Assembly: GCA_900074885.1 (NCBI GenBank)
Contig: FJUW01000062.1
Coordinates: 400,601-464,600 of the forward strand
Source of the DNA: Rhynchosporium graminicola
Taxonomy: Eukaryota; Ascomycota; Leotiomycetes; Helotiales; Ploettnerulaceae
Direction: 5' to 3'
Length of the DNA: 64,000 nucleotides
Under the pieces are notes generated by a model. That model saw only the letters and a list, made by a program, of their open reading frames with translations, searched no databases and was not told the DNA's origin. This document shows positions 23,494 through 35,371 of the stretch, piece after piece. The translations under genes were made by a program, and so were the position numbers. Every line of letters starts with the position of its first letter. Position 1 is the stretch's first letter.

Positions 23494-23993
23494 CTAAGAT
23501 TCCCCCACAACCTCTCCCGCATGCCTCTCCGGCTGCGTCTCACTAAAATTCGGAATATCATCCAAGATCTTCTTCCCATCCTCACCCCCAAACGCCTTTC
23601 CAACACTCTCTTGCTTGTCCCAAGTCAAGATACATTTCGTGACGTATCCGGTTGATGGATCGAGCTTCACGACTTGCCATTTCCGTAGGCCATCTGAAGG
23701 GTTTTGCCTGCCGAGATGTCAGTTACTTTACCATGGCCAAAAGAAATAGCAGAATTTTCGCAGGATCATGATTGGCATCAGTCAGGGATAGCTGAGCGTG
23801 ACAAGAGTTGAGGGAGGCTTTCAGGGTGGGAGTTAACGAACCAGGCTCTTGTGACCATGGGCATGTGTGTATTAAGGTAGCTAGGAGGACAATGGGTAAG
23901 CGCCTGTGAAGGAAGAGTCGGGTTTTAGGCTTACTAGTCTAAATCGAAGTCCTTGCTACCCTTTGGGTAGAGGAGTGTGAGGATGAAAGTCAT
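23494..23993 (-). CDS. EthD-domain-like small protein
   Basis: Exons are 23993-23935, 23880-23842 and 23707-23494; phases fit and give 103 aa. The start MTFILTLLYPKG, followed by FDLDYYLNTHMPMV and later GLRKWQVVKL, matches the layout of fungal EthD proteins, dimeric alpha/beta-barrel proteins of about 100 aa. The YY-x3-HMP segment is the most characteristic part. Members occur beside catabolic and secondary-metabolism genes; some act in polyketide cyclisation or aldehyde handling and most are uncharacterised. Here the neighbours are Prp17 and mitochondrial EF-G, which says nothing about function. The first two exons are only 59 and 39 nt. Confidence 0.75.
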
Positions 23994-24532
23994 TTTTGGC
24001 GATTGTTGATTTCTGTACGTGAACAGTCAGTAACTGATATCCATGTTTTCAAGTTGCTGTTTCAATTCAACTCACTCACACAATGGAGTTCGCGTTGTGA
24101 ATTATTAGAGGCTAGGGTTTTCTCAAGTCCGGTTTGTATTAGATCAGTTGGCAGATGAAAGGGAATGGGATGGGAAGTCATGAGATTTTATATCCTATCT
24201 GGTTCTGTAACCCCACTTGTGTTGACCAACCCCGCACAGCCGGAAGTACAAGCGTGTATGGGAATAACCGAGACAGAATCGAGAAGAAGTAAATGTAAAT
24301 GGACTTTGCCGATCTCAAAATAATCATGTTGTATAGCTCGTTGGAACGAGTTGAGTTCTTTCTCTTGTATTTTACAGATTATACATATGCTACATGAACT
24401 CCGATTTTTCTGCCCGACCATGCCATGCCGTGCTATGCAATACTAAATACACTGTATGCATCTTGCTGTATGACCTGTTCAAAAGTACAATGAAGAAAGA
24501 AATCTATCATAACAAGACGAACAATGGTTAGT
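23994..24532. other. Intergenic
   Basis: This contains the promoter side of the EthD-like gene and the 3' flank of mitochondrial EF-G, both minus strand. The short minus-strand ORF at 24188-24421 has no supporting features. Confidence 0.45.
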
Positions 24533-27146
24533 CTACTTCTTATGTCTATCGGCTTGCGCCTTCTCATGTGCTGCAATCAATTCTTTTCTGTTATTTATTA
24601 GTGCCGAAAAACTACTGAGAGATGGATCGGCTGGTGACCTACTGTAATTGACCTGGAGCAGGAGCATAATGACTGAATTCCATACCAAACTCTCCCTTGC
24701 CCTGAGTAGCAGCTCTCAACTGCGAGCTAAAGCCAAACATAGCATTCAAACTACAATCTGCCAATAGAGTGAAATCCTCAGGACCAATCTCAGTATCGTT
24801 AATAATAGCGTTACGCTTATTCAACAAGCCAACGATGTTTCCTTGAAACTCATTAGGTGCTGTGATGGTAGTCTTCATAAGAGGCTCGAGAACCTGAGGC
24901 TTTGCCTCTTTGAAAGCTTTACGGAAAGCTTGCTGGGTCGAGTTCTTGAATGCCATTTCTGACGAATCAGTCATATGAGTGGCTCCATCGTTGACTACCA
25001 TCAAAGTTCCTAGGACGGGGTGCCCAATAAGCGGGCCCTTCTCGCAGGAAGCGTTGAATCCCTTTTCGCATGCAAAAAGGTACTTCTCATTGATCGATCC
25101 TCCGGTCACTTCTTCTCTGAATTTAGATGGCATGTAGCTACCATTCTCATCGACTGCGAGCGGCTCCATGTATCCCACGACACGCGCAAAATCACCAGCT
25201 CCTCCCGTCTGTTTCTTCAATGTGTGATCGAATTTAACGGGTTCCGTAATCGTTTCTCTGTAGGCTACCTGAGGCCTTCCAGTCTCAACCTCAACCTTGT
25301 ACTCTCGTCGCATACGCTCGACGTAGATATCAAGATGCAATTCACCCATTCCTGAGATAATTGTTTCTTGACTTTCCGCGTCGACGTGGACTCTGAATGT
25401 AGGATCTTCACGCTGGAAACGACTCATGGCCTTGCTAAAATTGCTGGTATCTTTCGAAGTCTTCGGCTTGATGGAAAGCGAGATGACGGGGTCCGGAACA
25501 TACATCGATGTCATCGAGTATGGCAGCGTACCGTCAGTGAAAGTGTCACCAGAAGCACAATCCACACCAAAAACCGCACAGATCTCTCCAGCTCCAATTT
25601 CAGGTACCTCTTCCATATCGTTGGAATGCATTCGGACGATTCTGGGGATCTTGACTCGCTTGTCTGTCCTCGCGTTGTAGATGTTCATTGACTTCTTCAT
25701 CGTTCCTTGATAAACCCGAATGTACGTCAACTGCCCGTAGTTACTCTCTTCGAGCTTGAAAGCTAGGCCAACGAAAGGCAACGAGTTGTAGGAAACGAGC
25801 TTCACCGGGGCTTCCTCTCTCCGTTTGTCCAAAGCCAAATTCTCGACCTCAGACGGGTTCGGCAAATAGTCGCAGACGGCATCCAGCATAGGCTGGACCG
25901 ATTTATCACCCAAAGCACTTCCCATCATAACAGGAGTGAACTTCAGCGCAATGGTTGCTCTGCGAATGGCCGCCTTCAACTGCTCCTGAGTAGGCGTTTT
26001 CTCGTCCAAAAATAATTCGGCAATCTCATCGTCGACGTCGGCCAGAGTTTCGATCAGTACTAGGCGTTTCTCCTTTGCCAAAGCCTGGACACTCTCGGGG
26101 ATTTCATCGGTCTCTCGGATGATTTCTCCTTTAGGTCCGTCATTGTAAATGGCCTTCATCCTGATCAAATCCACCACACCCATGAACGTATCCTCTCCAC
26201 CGATCGGTACCTGTAATGCCGCAGCTGGTATCCGCAATTTCTGGTTGATCTGTTCTACTGCCTTAAATGGATTTGCACCCATTCTGTCCATCTTGTTGAT
26301 AAAACTAACTCGGGGAACGTTGTATCGTCGCATCTGCCTGTCAACTGTAATCGTTTGGCTTTGGACTCCACTGACGGCGCAAAGAATCATGACTGCACCA
26401 TCCAAAACTCGTAATGCTCGCTCAACCTCGATCGTGAAATCAATATGCCCAGGCGTATCGATCAAGTTGATATGATATTTCTCCTCCTTTCCATTTTCAA
26501 CCTTCAGCCAGTCGCAGAATGTCGCAGCAGATTGAATGGTGATTCCCTTCTCCCTTTCCAGTTCCATAGAATCCATCTTTGCTCCGACCGCATCTTTACC
26601 TCGAACTTCGTGTATAGCGTTGATTCGTCCAGTGTAGAAGAGAACTCGTTCGGTAGCAGTCGTTTTGCCACTGTCAATATGCGCCTGCCTTTCCATTAGT
26701 TTGGTTTCAGTTCTATTTTCTCCTTACATACAGCAATTCCGATATTTCTTATCCTCGCAAGTCTCCCCCTTTCCACTTCATCTAGATTGTCGATAATCGT
26801 TTCTTGAGTAAGAGATGCTGGGTTTTCGGCAGCTTTTTTTAATCTGCATTCAATGTCAGAATTGACCATGTTAAACGAAGTGGCTCGCTTTTTGCCTATG
26901 CCGGAAGCCTACTCGGAATTATGAAGACATTTGAAAGACTTACACAGCTTCTGCCGCGCCAGCTCGAGCAATCCGCGACTCGGAGAACGATCTCTGGCCT
27001 ATTCCCTTGCCGATTGCTGGCCCTGCACCTACATTTCGACTCGATGCATTTAAGCAGAGAAACCTTGGTCGGTATGAGCAACTTCTTATAGAGGAGATAG
27101 AAGATTCTGCCACAGCCGCAGCTCGGACAGCTCTATATGCCCTCAT
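24533..27146 (-). CDS. MEF1: Mitochondrial elongation factor G
   Basis: Exons are 27146-26944, 26843-26732, 26684-24643 and 24587-24533; phases fit and give 803 aa. The GTPase drives ribosomal translocation in mitochondrial translation. The N-terminus ([14 protein letters not shown], Arg/Ser-rich, acid-free start) fits a mitochondrial presequence. [15 protein letters not shown] holds the P-loop, DTPGHIDF is G3 and NKMDRMGA is G4. EF-G domains II-V follow, with EDPTFRV and [10 protein letters not shown]. The P-loop is split by a 47-nt intron whose removal joins GIA to AHID. A further intron near the 3' end adds a last exon ending ADRHKK; without it the protein would end prematurely at GQLQ. 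It shares a divergent promoter of about 450 bp with DNA polymerase kappa. Confidence 0.95.
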
Positions 27147-27594
27147 ACTTGCGAAATCAATTGGCGGAGTAAAGACTCAGTTCTCCTTCCATGATGCTCT
27201 TGAACTTTTTTGTCCACAATTCGGGATCCGCAACTAGTCTATATTTGGACTAAGCCATTTCATCTAAACTGAACTGCACAATTCAGATTCTAAGCACTTA
27301 CGATTAAATTTACTTCTTTCATGCTTCTTCATCTACTTCTAGATTGATTAAATGTAAAGACACTATCATGCTTCGTGAACCAAAACTTATGTCCTAATAG
27401 TGTTCTGTCTGTTGTGACTTACAAGGAACGAGCTAAAGTCTCGTTACGATGATCATGTGATTACCCGTCACTTCTCACTTGGTCGCGTCAAACAGCCCAC
27501 CAAGTCAGTCAACGATCACAGCAAGCACTGCGCAGATGGCTGGATCAATTGCAAACTATTCGCGAAAAGTCGCGCACCATTTCCATATCTCAGC
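27147..27594. promoter_or_regulatory. Shared upstream region of MEF1 and DNA polymerase kappa genes
   Basis: About 450 bp separate the two divergent start codons, so both promoters must lie here. No specific binding site is claimed. Confidence 0.5.
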
Positions 27595-29492
27595 ATGGTG
27601 GCTGAACCTCTGGTCGAGCCGAAATTGGTCAAGGAACATGGTACCCTGAAATATTCCCTTCTTGGTCCATCATTGACCAAGTCCGGCCAAGATAATGTTG
27701 ACCAGCAGAAGGTATGCTTAGAACTCGAGACTCCAGATCTATGATTAATGCTTCTCAGGTATCCGAAATAATCTATAATGCCTCGAAAGGGTCGAAATAC
27801 TTCAACAATGAAGAAGCCCGAGACAAGAATCTGACGCAGAAGATCGAGCGCATCCTGGAAAAGAAGAACCAGCTAGAGAAACTGGACTTGGCTTCTGATA
27901 GGAGGAAGGCAGACGATTATATTGCAGAGCTCGAGCTATCAAGAGACCTGTCTCAAGTGGTGGTGCATATCGATTGCGACGCCTTCTACGCAGCCGTCGA
28001 GGAACTCGATCGCCCTGAGCTGAAAGATCTCCCTTTCTCCGTCGGAAAGGGTGTTCTTACAACATGCAATTACCACGCGAGGAAGTTTGGATGCAGGAGT
28101 GGCATGGCAGGATTCGTCGCGAAGAAGCTTTGCCCACAGCTGATTCAGATACCGCTGAATTTCGACAAATACACCTCAAAGGCACAAGAGGTGCGCGAGA
28201 TTATCGTTGACTACGATCCACGATTTGAAAGTGCCAGTATTGACGAAGCATACCTAAATATCACAGAATACTGCGAGAAGAATGACATCAGCCCGGAAGA
28301 TGCAGTCCAACAATTGCGGAGGGAGGTTCATGACAAGACCAAGATCACAATAAGCGCTGGAATTGCAGCGAACGCAAAGCTGGCTAAGATATGTTCGAAT
28401 ATGAATAAGCCGAATGGTCAGTTTCAGCTTCCTATCGATCGCAATTCCATCTTGGCTTTCATGCGCGATCTACCTACACGAAAAGTCAACGGGATCGGTC
28501 GGGTCTTTGAACGAGAATTAGATGCTATCGGTGTCAAAACCTGCGGAGACATATATGCATATCGCCAGTACCTCTCTAAGCTCTTCGGTGAAAAAGCTTT
28601 TGCATTTTTGATGCAATGTTATCTTGGCCTGGGACGGACGAAAATCCAACCTGCAGAGGAATACGAGAGGAAGAGTGTCGGCACAGAGAGTACCTTTGGA
28701 GAGATGGGGAGTCCAGTCGACTTGCGAAGTAAACTCCAAGCCACAGCCGAGGAATTGGAGAAAGATATGTTGCGAACCCAATTCAAAGGTCGTACGCTTT
28801 GCTTGAAGGTGAAGCTGCACAGCTATGAAGTCTTTACGAGACAGGTCATCCCTCCGAAAGCCGTTTACCTGGCCGAGGATCTATATAGATATTCGGTACC
28901 GATGTTGACGAAGCTGGAACAGGAGTTCCCCGGCATGCGGCTACGGCTTATGGGATTACGATGCACACATCTAGTCAGCATGAAGAAACCAGATACCATG
29001 GCCTTCTTCGGCTTCAAGAAACGCTCTACCGACCCTAGCGAAGGGGATAGTCATGTAAAGCGAAAAGCAGATACTATTGGAGATGAACCCGAACAGTGGG
29101 AAGCTTGGCCCGATGAATTACTATTCGAAGATGCCGAACGGCAAGAACGAGAGGAAGAATTCGAGGAATTGGAGACACTGAGCCAGGAGATAGATAAGCG
29201 GAGACATCATGGAAAGGAAATCATACCGAACCCAAAGAAAGAGGATACTCCGGAAGAACAGTGGTGGGATTGTCCGATCTGCATGAGGCCCCAAGCTGCT
29301 AGTGAGAAGGTGTTTAATGAGCATATTGATCTTTGTCTTTCGAGGCAGACGATTCGAGATGCTGTACAAGAGAATTCGGAGAGCCAGTCTAGGGAATCTA
29401 CACCCGCGTCAAAGAAGGTAAAAATTACTGAGAAGGGAAGATCAGGTAGTAAGCCAGGGGATCCTAAACAGATGCGTCTAAACTTTGGATGA
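27595..29492 (+). CDS. DNA polymerase kappa (Y-family, DinB-type)
   Basis: Exons are 27595-27711 and 27759-29492, giving 616 aa. It is a translesion polymerase that extends past damaged template bases. The catalytic core begins VVVHIDCDAFYAAVE (metal Asp residues near 111 and 113), followed by YHARKFGCRSGM and SASIDEAYLNIT with the second acidic pair. The helix-hairpin region is LPTRKVNGIGRV. The N-terminal clasp (KIERILEKK...) is the kappa-specific extension. Near the C-terminus, CPICMRP with H-x3-C (HIDLC) looks like a UBZ-type ubiquitin-binding zinc finger. The last residues, KQMRLNFG, resemble a weak PCNA-binding PIP box. The start is the ATG at 27595 (MVAEPLVEPKL); the longer upstream frame lacks an ATG in good context. 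Confidence 0.93.
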
Positions 29493-29612
29493 ATTTCACT
29501 TTGAATAAACAAGCATTGCTTTCCAGAAACAGCTGCACAGCATAAATACCATTGGTATAGGCAATCAATAATCAATCCTTATTCCTTGCCATCCATAAAA
29601 ACCGTGCTAGAG

Positions 29613-29659
29613 GTATCGTATCGCATCGTATCATATCAAATCATCGCATCATTTCCATC
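29613..29659 (+). repeat. ATC-rich low-complexity tract
   Basis: A run of imperfect ATCGTATC/ATCATATC-type units lies between the convergent polymerase kappa and RPEL genes. It is simple-sequence DNA with no apparent function. Confidence 0.6.
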
Positions 29660-29768
29660 AATCTTTCTTGAAAGAGCAATCGTTCCTCCCAAGCAACCAA
29701 ATCCCATTCCTAAAGCAACATTTATACGTCATCAACCAAACCTGAGCTAGATTGCTCATAATCCTCGT

Positions 29769-30426
29769 CTAGGCTCCACCCTCACGCTTAGCATATTCCT
29801 CCTCGATATTCTCCTCATACAACCTATCCGCCGTCTTCTCATCAACCGCCGTCGGATCTTCCGTCAAGATACCCTCTTTGAGCAACTGTTCTGGTTTAGG
29901 ACGGTGCAGTATCTTCTCGTTCAGGCTATCGGCTCGCATGTGTTTCTCGAGTTCGCGTTGGTGACCGACGATCGCTGGGGCTGCTGTTGAGTCTGGGAGG
30001 ATATTGCCTTGGTTATGTTAGGTACCAAGTTTATTGGTTAGAGAAGGAGATGGGAGGGCTAATATACGCTCAACTAAGTCCTCTCGCTGTGGACGCTTCT
30101 CGAGACCTTTCTTCAAGCTGTCTATTGCGCGTTGACGTTCGAGGTCATGGGCTGCAGACTGGAGAGAGCTGTTTACCCCGCATTGTCAGCTCGGCCTGAA
30201 TGTTATGTCCAAGTACAACAACATGCCGCAAAATTTGCTATAGGATAGGTTGTGAGACGTACGGAGCAGCATTTGTATCGAGCAAGATATGTCTATCCTT
30301 CAACTCTTGCGAATCAGGGCGGTGTTGGAGGTGCTTCTCGAGAGAGTTCTGGCGCATGTGAGTGCCAGGGCGGACGGGCGAGATGGAAGTCTCGTCGATG
30401 ACTGCGCTGCGATCGGATTCTGCCAT
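29769..30426 (-). CDS. RPEL-repeat protein
   Basis: Exons are 30426-30263, 30168-30068 and 30007-29769; phases fit and give 167 aa. Three RPEL-type motifs are visible: SLEKHLQHRPDSQELKDRHI, LKKGLEKRPQREDLVERNI, and LNEKILHRPKPEQLLKEGI, each followed by an L-x-(D/E)-x(3)-A segment. In animals RPEL motifs bind monomeric G-actin (MRTF, Phactr). Short fungal proteins made only of RPEL repeats are known as predicted proteins, mostly without assigned function. The start MAESDRSAVIDE and charged composition fit a soluble protein. It converges with the polymerase kappa gene, 276 bases apart. Confidence 0.85.
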
Positions 30427-33400
30427 GGTTGTGGTATTTGTTTGAATGTGAAATTTGTAGGTTTCGTGAAGTGCTTGTAGTAGAAAATCGTCTGGGATTG
30501 AATAGGAGGAGAAGATGTTTAGGATCATGAGAGCTCTCGTCTTGTTCTCCACAGCAACGCTCCTGCCCTGCAGCGGGCGTCGTCATAGGCCTCGCTTAAG
30601 CCCCCCTCCTTTTTCAGGGGCTAGTTGTATCAAAACAAAAGGGGGAGAACAAGCGGTTTTGCATTTACTGTATAAGTTTAATAGGCTTTACAGCAGATTA
30701 GGCTCCGTCTTTGAATGCATGAATCTTTAAAATTGCAAGCATAGTAATTAGTCATCCATTAACCGTTGAGTCTTCCGGTCGTAATCCTACTTTGCAATTG
30801 CCTTGGCTACAAGAGAAAGTCAGTAAAAATCTGATAATTCATGACCCATTTTCGAAGCATGTATGGATTGTCTATCAGCTGGAATGTTTTAATTTCTATT
30901 GCGGAAATTTTGACTATCGATCAAAACCCTCCTACAAGCAAGCAACGTCTTAGCGTTAGAACGTTTCTTGTTGCGCGATACTCAATTATCCGCTACATTG
31001 CCACCAGTGTTGCATTTTTTCGGCCCGGAACTAGCTTTCTAAGTGTTATTCTACAATAAAAACTTGTACCTCGCTGGGAGTGAAAGTCGTAAGAAGACTA
31101 TAGGATATTACTAAGGTAGCATTTTAAAGTCGTATAATCATTTGATGACTTTACTTTATAGATGAGTTGACTTCGCCCGAGACGAATCTCCTGTATCGAA
31201 ACCTATTCAGTCTGAGTCCTGTTTTCATTTATCATCAGGAAGTGACTACAAACTTTCTCTCCGACATTTACACTTCCCCAGCGAATTCAAAATGATATCC
31301 CCCTCTAGATTTTTTAAAAAGTGAAGTAAGTTTTGTGCAGTCTGAGCCACGAAGATTAAGGAACAATTGAACCGAGGAGTGGCTGGCTGGCTTAGTAGCA
31401 ACTAGTCGTTTACTTTTTTGACAGCCAACAGGCGCTTACCGATAGATTATTTCCTTACCCTCCCATGGACAAATATAAGGATAAACGACTGAGCAAGACA
31501 AACGGGACTTCGAAACAGCTGATAGCCTGTGGATATTTCTCCTATTTGGGGGGGAACAGACTGGGCAAGGAAGAGCGCAATTGAAGGGGGCATGCTTGAC
31601 CGGCATCACTCGAGTAAGCTTTCCACCTATGTAAACTTCAGCAGAGAGCGCCGCTTTTTGCGAGAAATAACCAAAGGAGTTGTAAATATCCTTTTCTTAT
31701 TAAAAGCGACGAAATTTCTTGACTCACGCAAAAGCAGGTCCCTTTGGGCAGGTCTATTCGATCGTAGAGACTGAGAGAAAACGAGAAATGGCAGAAACTT
31801 GGATGACCCTTGAGCTTAAGCTGCCTCAGACCTACATAACTCCGGAAATGTTTGACTATCCGCTCAATCGAAGAAGTTGCAGCGATACGAGGTTTAGATT
31901 CACGGTAGTAAAGTCGCCAGGTGAGTCAGCACACCTTGATAACAAATCGAACAGGGTCTTGCGCACCGCAAAATAAACATTACTTGGGGTTTATAACTAA
32001 TACCTTACCTAGTTTGAGTTTAGGATACAACACATGTGATCTGCTTAGAATCGGTTTGAGTTTAAATTTCACAAGAACAAAAAAGAAACAAAGCATTCTA
32101 CAGTCACAAATAGAAAGGTTCTGCTCAAGCCCAGCTGACAAGTGGATGGACTTGAATCAGGTGACGTGGAGGAAGCGAGGCGAGGGAAATGCGTCTTCGG
32201 TGACGTGTAAATATGATCCAAAGTCACATTAGATGATGATGACTTTGCTATGAGCTACAATTTAAACGAAGGATTTAGAGCGAGCTTGCAGTATCGCTTC
32301 GTCAGAGATGACTTTCCTCAGCCTCGAATCTCTAAATACAAAGTTTTGCAATCGACGATAATCCATGTGGAAGGTGAGCTTTGGAGGGATGCAGAATGTG
32401 CCTTTGATGGCCGTCACTCTGAGCGATGACAATCATGTATGGCCGTTTGATGTCGGAATCCTTTTTGCGCTCCAGGGGGGTGCAATAACAAATCAGCCAT
32501 TGACATTTGATGTCTATTAATGGACTGACTACATACTGTCAGTTCTTGTTTTGAAGGGGTGACTCCTCGATGGTCAAGCTAAAGCGGGTTTGATAAGATG
32601 GAACCGTTTAGTTCGCTCTAGAATCGCTTGATCTAGACTGACTGGTTTCTAAACGAGCCGGAAACAAAGTTTGTTTGAGCTCAAGCTTTCAAGAAGGCCA
32701 ATAGTAGAAGCAGTGGAATATCCAAATTGATTCGAATGTCCACTGGTGTGCCCTATCCCCAGCATGAGATTGTACCATTGGCTTCAATCGCCGGTGAAGT
32801 GCGCTTTTGGCGCCTGCCACCTACGGCGGCGATAGCAAGTGTACATGACCATGATGGCCTGGGTACTGCATCTTATCAAACTCATTATCTGAGAAAGCAT
32901 ATGAAATCCGGTAGGGAGTAGTTTATGCCCATTGGGACACTTCTAAAAATCTCGGGAGTGGCTTCGAATGCTGCAATATTCTTCTTTCTATGTAAGAGGC
33001 TACAAGCTAGTAAATTTTTATGCTGCTGGTCGAGCGCTGTGGTTAGTAGCCTAGTTATTCATTAACTTGGTGAAAACTTCCACGAAACCACGAAGGGAAA
33101 ATTGATTTCACTTGCATATGATTAAAATAGAATGGAATACGAAAGTGATGATTGATCTGTAACAAACTAGGGAAAAGTTCAATGTTTCCTGCTCGCTTTC
33201 GTGCTGGCTGAGCAGATGGGTGAGTTTTTATGTCGTAAAGACAAAAAACCATTTGTCAAAGTACCAAAGCGATAACGTGGATCACTAAGGTTCTCATTTT
33301 ATTCGTTTCTCAATTGGATATCCACTCGTTCATATAAGGCTTTGATGAAATTAGACGCTGCGCCTCCACAGTGTGGCAGAATAAATCGAGCGCAATCAAT

Positions 33401-35371
33401 GCTGTACAACCAACGTTGAGAAGATGCATCATGGGGTCCCAACAGCCTTGCCATGCCGCTGGGAAGCAACGTGTATAAGGCAAAGGGCCCCGTTTGTCAG
33501 AGCACATCTTCGTCTGACAAGAAAAACGCTGGTCGAATCGAAAGATAAGTAAAGTTTGTAACATAATCTAGCTGTTCTGATTGGCAAATGACTTACGGTC
33601 AATGAACTTAATCTAACAAAAGGCTAAGAATTGGGTTTCTCAAACTGTCAAGGAATTGAGAAGGCGAAGATAATTACATTATGGGTTCTTTACTGTTGAA
33701 TAACCCGATGTTGCAGCGTTGAATCGAAGCATTGAATTTTTTTGGTTGCCGAGCGCAATACTCGGAGGTCCCGTGTTAGAATAAGCTTCTGACAGCTGCC
33801 ACTCCACCTCGTTGACAATTATGCATGACCTGAGGGATCTTTTTTTGATTTGTTTTCCACAGGACGCTTCCTATGCAGACGGAGAGACATTGGGTCGCCT
33901 GCTGTTGCGTTCGAAGATGCACGCCGCCGCACGCCTGGATACTGTTAGTATATGTCTGAGGATTAATCGTCAGGCTATTCATTGACAGCCGAGCTGAAGT
34001 AGTTCCGACTAGAGTGATTTGTTTACTTCACTTCAAATATCTATATTGCGGCTCGGCGGCACGCTGTGAATTCGGTTTTGGCTGTGGTCAATATTGAACG
34101 TCTGACACTCAGCCAGCATAAAGCTGTTTATAGCCCAGCACTTTCTTTCCATCGAACAGATCTCTTATATTTTCAGTAGCCTGTTTTGGATTAATGAGAA
34201 GGAGAGGGCATTGAAGGCGAGCTGGAAAATGAGGGTAATGTTTCGGTTCGTTCGCTTAGCAGACCCACTTTACTTTACATTTGAATTGAAGTAAACAAAG
34301 CAAATACTGGGTGATTGTTGACACTCTATGTCTGCTATTCGAGGCCGATATTCGCTCGTAGCACCTTCAAGAAAATTTCCCCAATATTCTTCTACTAATG
34401 CTATTGGTTTCGCCCTAGTGAACCAGCTGCAAGCTCACTTCACTGCCCGAGAGTGCCGAGTATATAGCTGATCCAAAGACACTGTGTTGAAGGGAGACCG
34501 AAAGCATTCAAGCCCGAGCTCTGAATTATCTCCACCGATTAAGGTGAGAGATTAGGGTTGTAATTGTGAGCCTACGATCAATTGCGTGGTTAACAATAGT
34601 CAATATTAGTCAGGACTCACGTTTAGGGCTAGTGATCGTAGAAGAATAAAGTTTCTTTCAGGATTAATTGATGCTGTAGAAGTCAAGTTATTTATTATAG
34701 TATGTTAGTACGGTGTATGGTGGGTTCGTATAGTCGGTTTAGCCAAAGTCATCCAATACAGTGGTATCTCCCCCAAGCCCTCAGTCTTGCCGATATCTAT
34801 ATCCACGTCTGGATCGACCGAATCCTTACTCAAGGAACCGTGGAAAACGGTTTCCGGCCCTATAGGATGGCCAGCCTCCGTTCAATTTCTTTTCTTCCAG
34901 GACTGAAGCTGGCACAAGAATCTTCCCCATCACCGACGGCCAAGATTCTCTCGAAGACAAGAAGCCCAGTCTCAAAAAAAGCTTGGAGGAACTCTGCTTG
35001 CTACCTGGTTGGACCTCCCAATTGACTCGAGTGCCTTGTATTACGACCACCTGGGCAAGAATACGCCCACAGGAATGTACGTATCTGTACTCATCGGAGA
35101 AATAAAGAAAGCGCGCCGAAACCCGCCTAAATCCTTTGGCCGATGGCAAGGATGAGGATTCCTGTTGAATCACATAAACGGCACTTGGAAGTAACATCGC
35201 AAGATAACAGGCACTAGGACTTGTGCAGGTAGTAAAAGATGCAGAATAAAGTACATATCTATTTCTGTATCTCATACAAGGTCTAGCAGGTGCAGCAGTT
35301 ATCTAGACTAACCACTGGCCTCAACTAGCATTATCTCCTCCATGCATGTACAAATGAAAGGTTTTACGCCT
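30427..35371. other. Gene-poor region, about 5 kb
   Basis: No gene is recognised on either strand. ORFs at 31529-31976, 33055-33564 and 34702-35275 lack family motifs, and no exon chain could be built. One copy of a dispersed repeat (30985-31215) lies here. The region is AT-rich and probably contains eroded repeats. Confidence 0.45.
30985..31215 (+). repeat. Dispersed repeat, copy A
   Basis: This stretch aligns with 48111-48345 in the same orientation. The best-conserved blocks are GGAGTGAAAGTCG, GATATTACT, ATAATCATTTGATGACTTTA and GTTGACTTCGC, with differences and small gaps between them. It is non-coding and lies in a gene-poor region. Edges are approximate. Confidence 0.75.
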
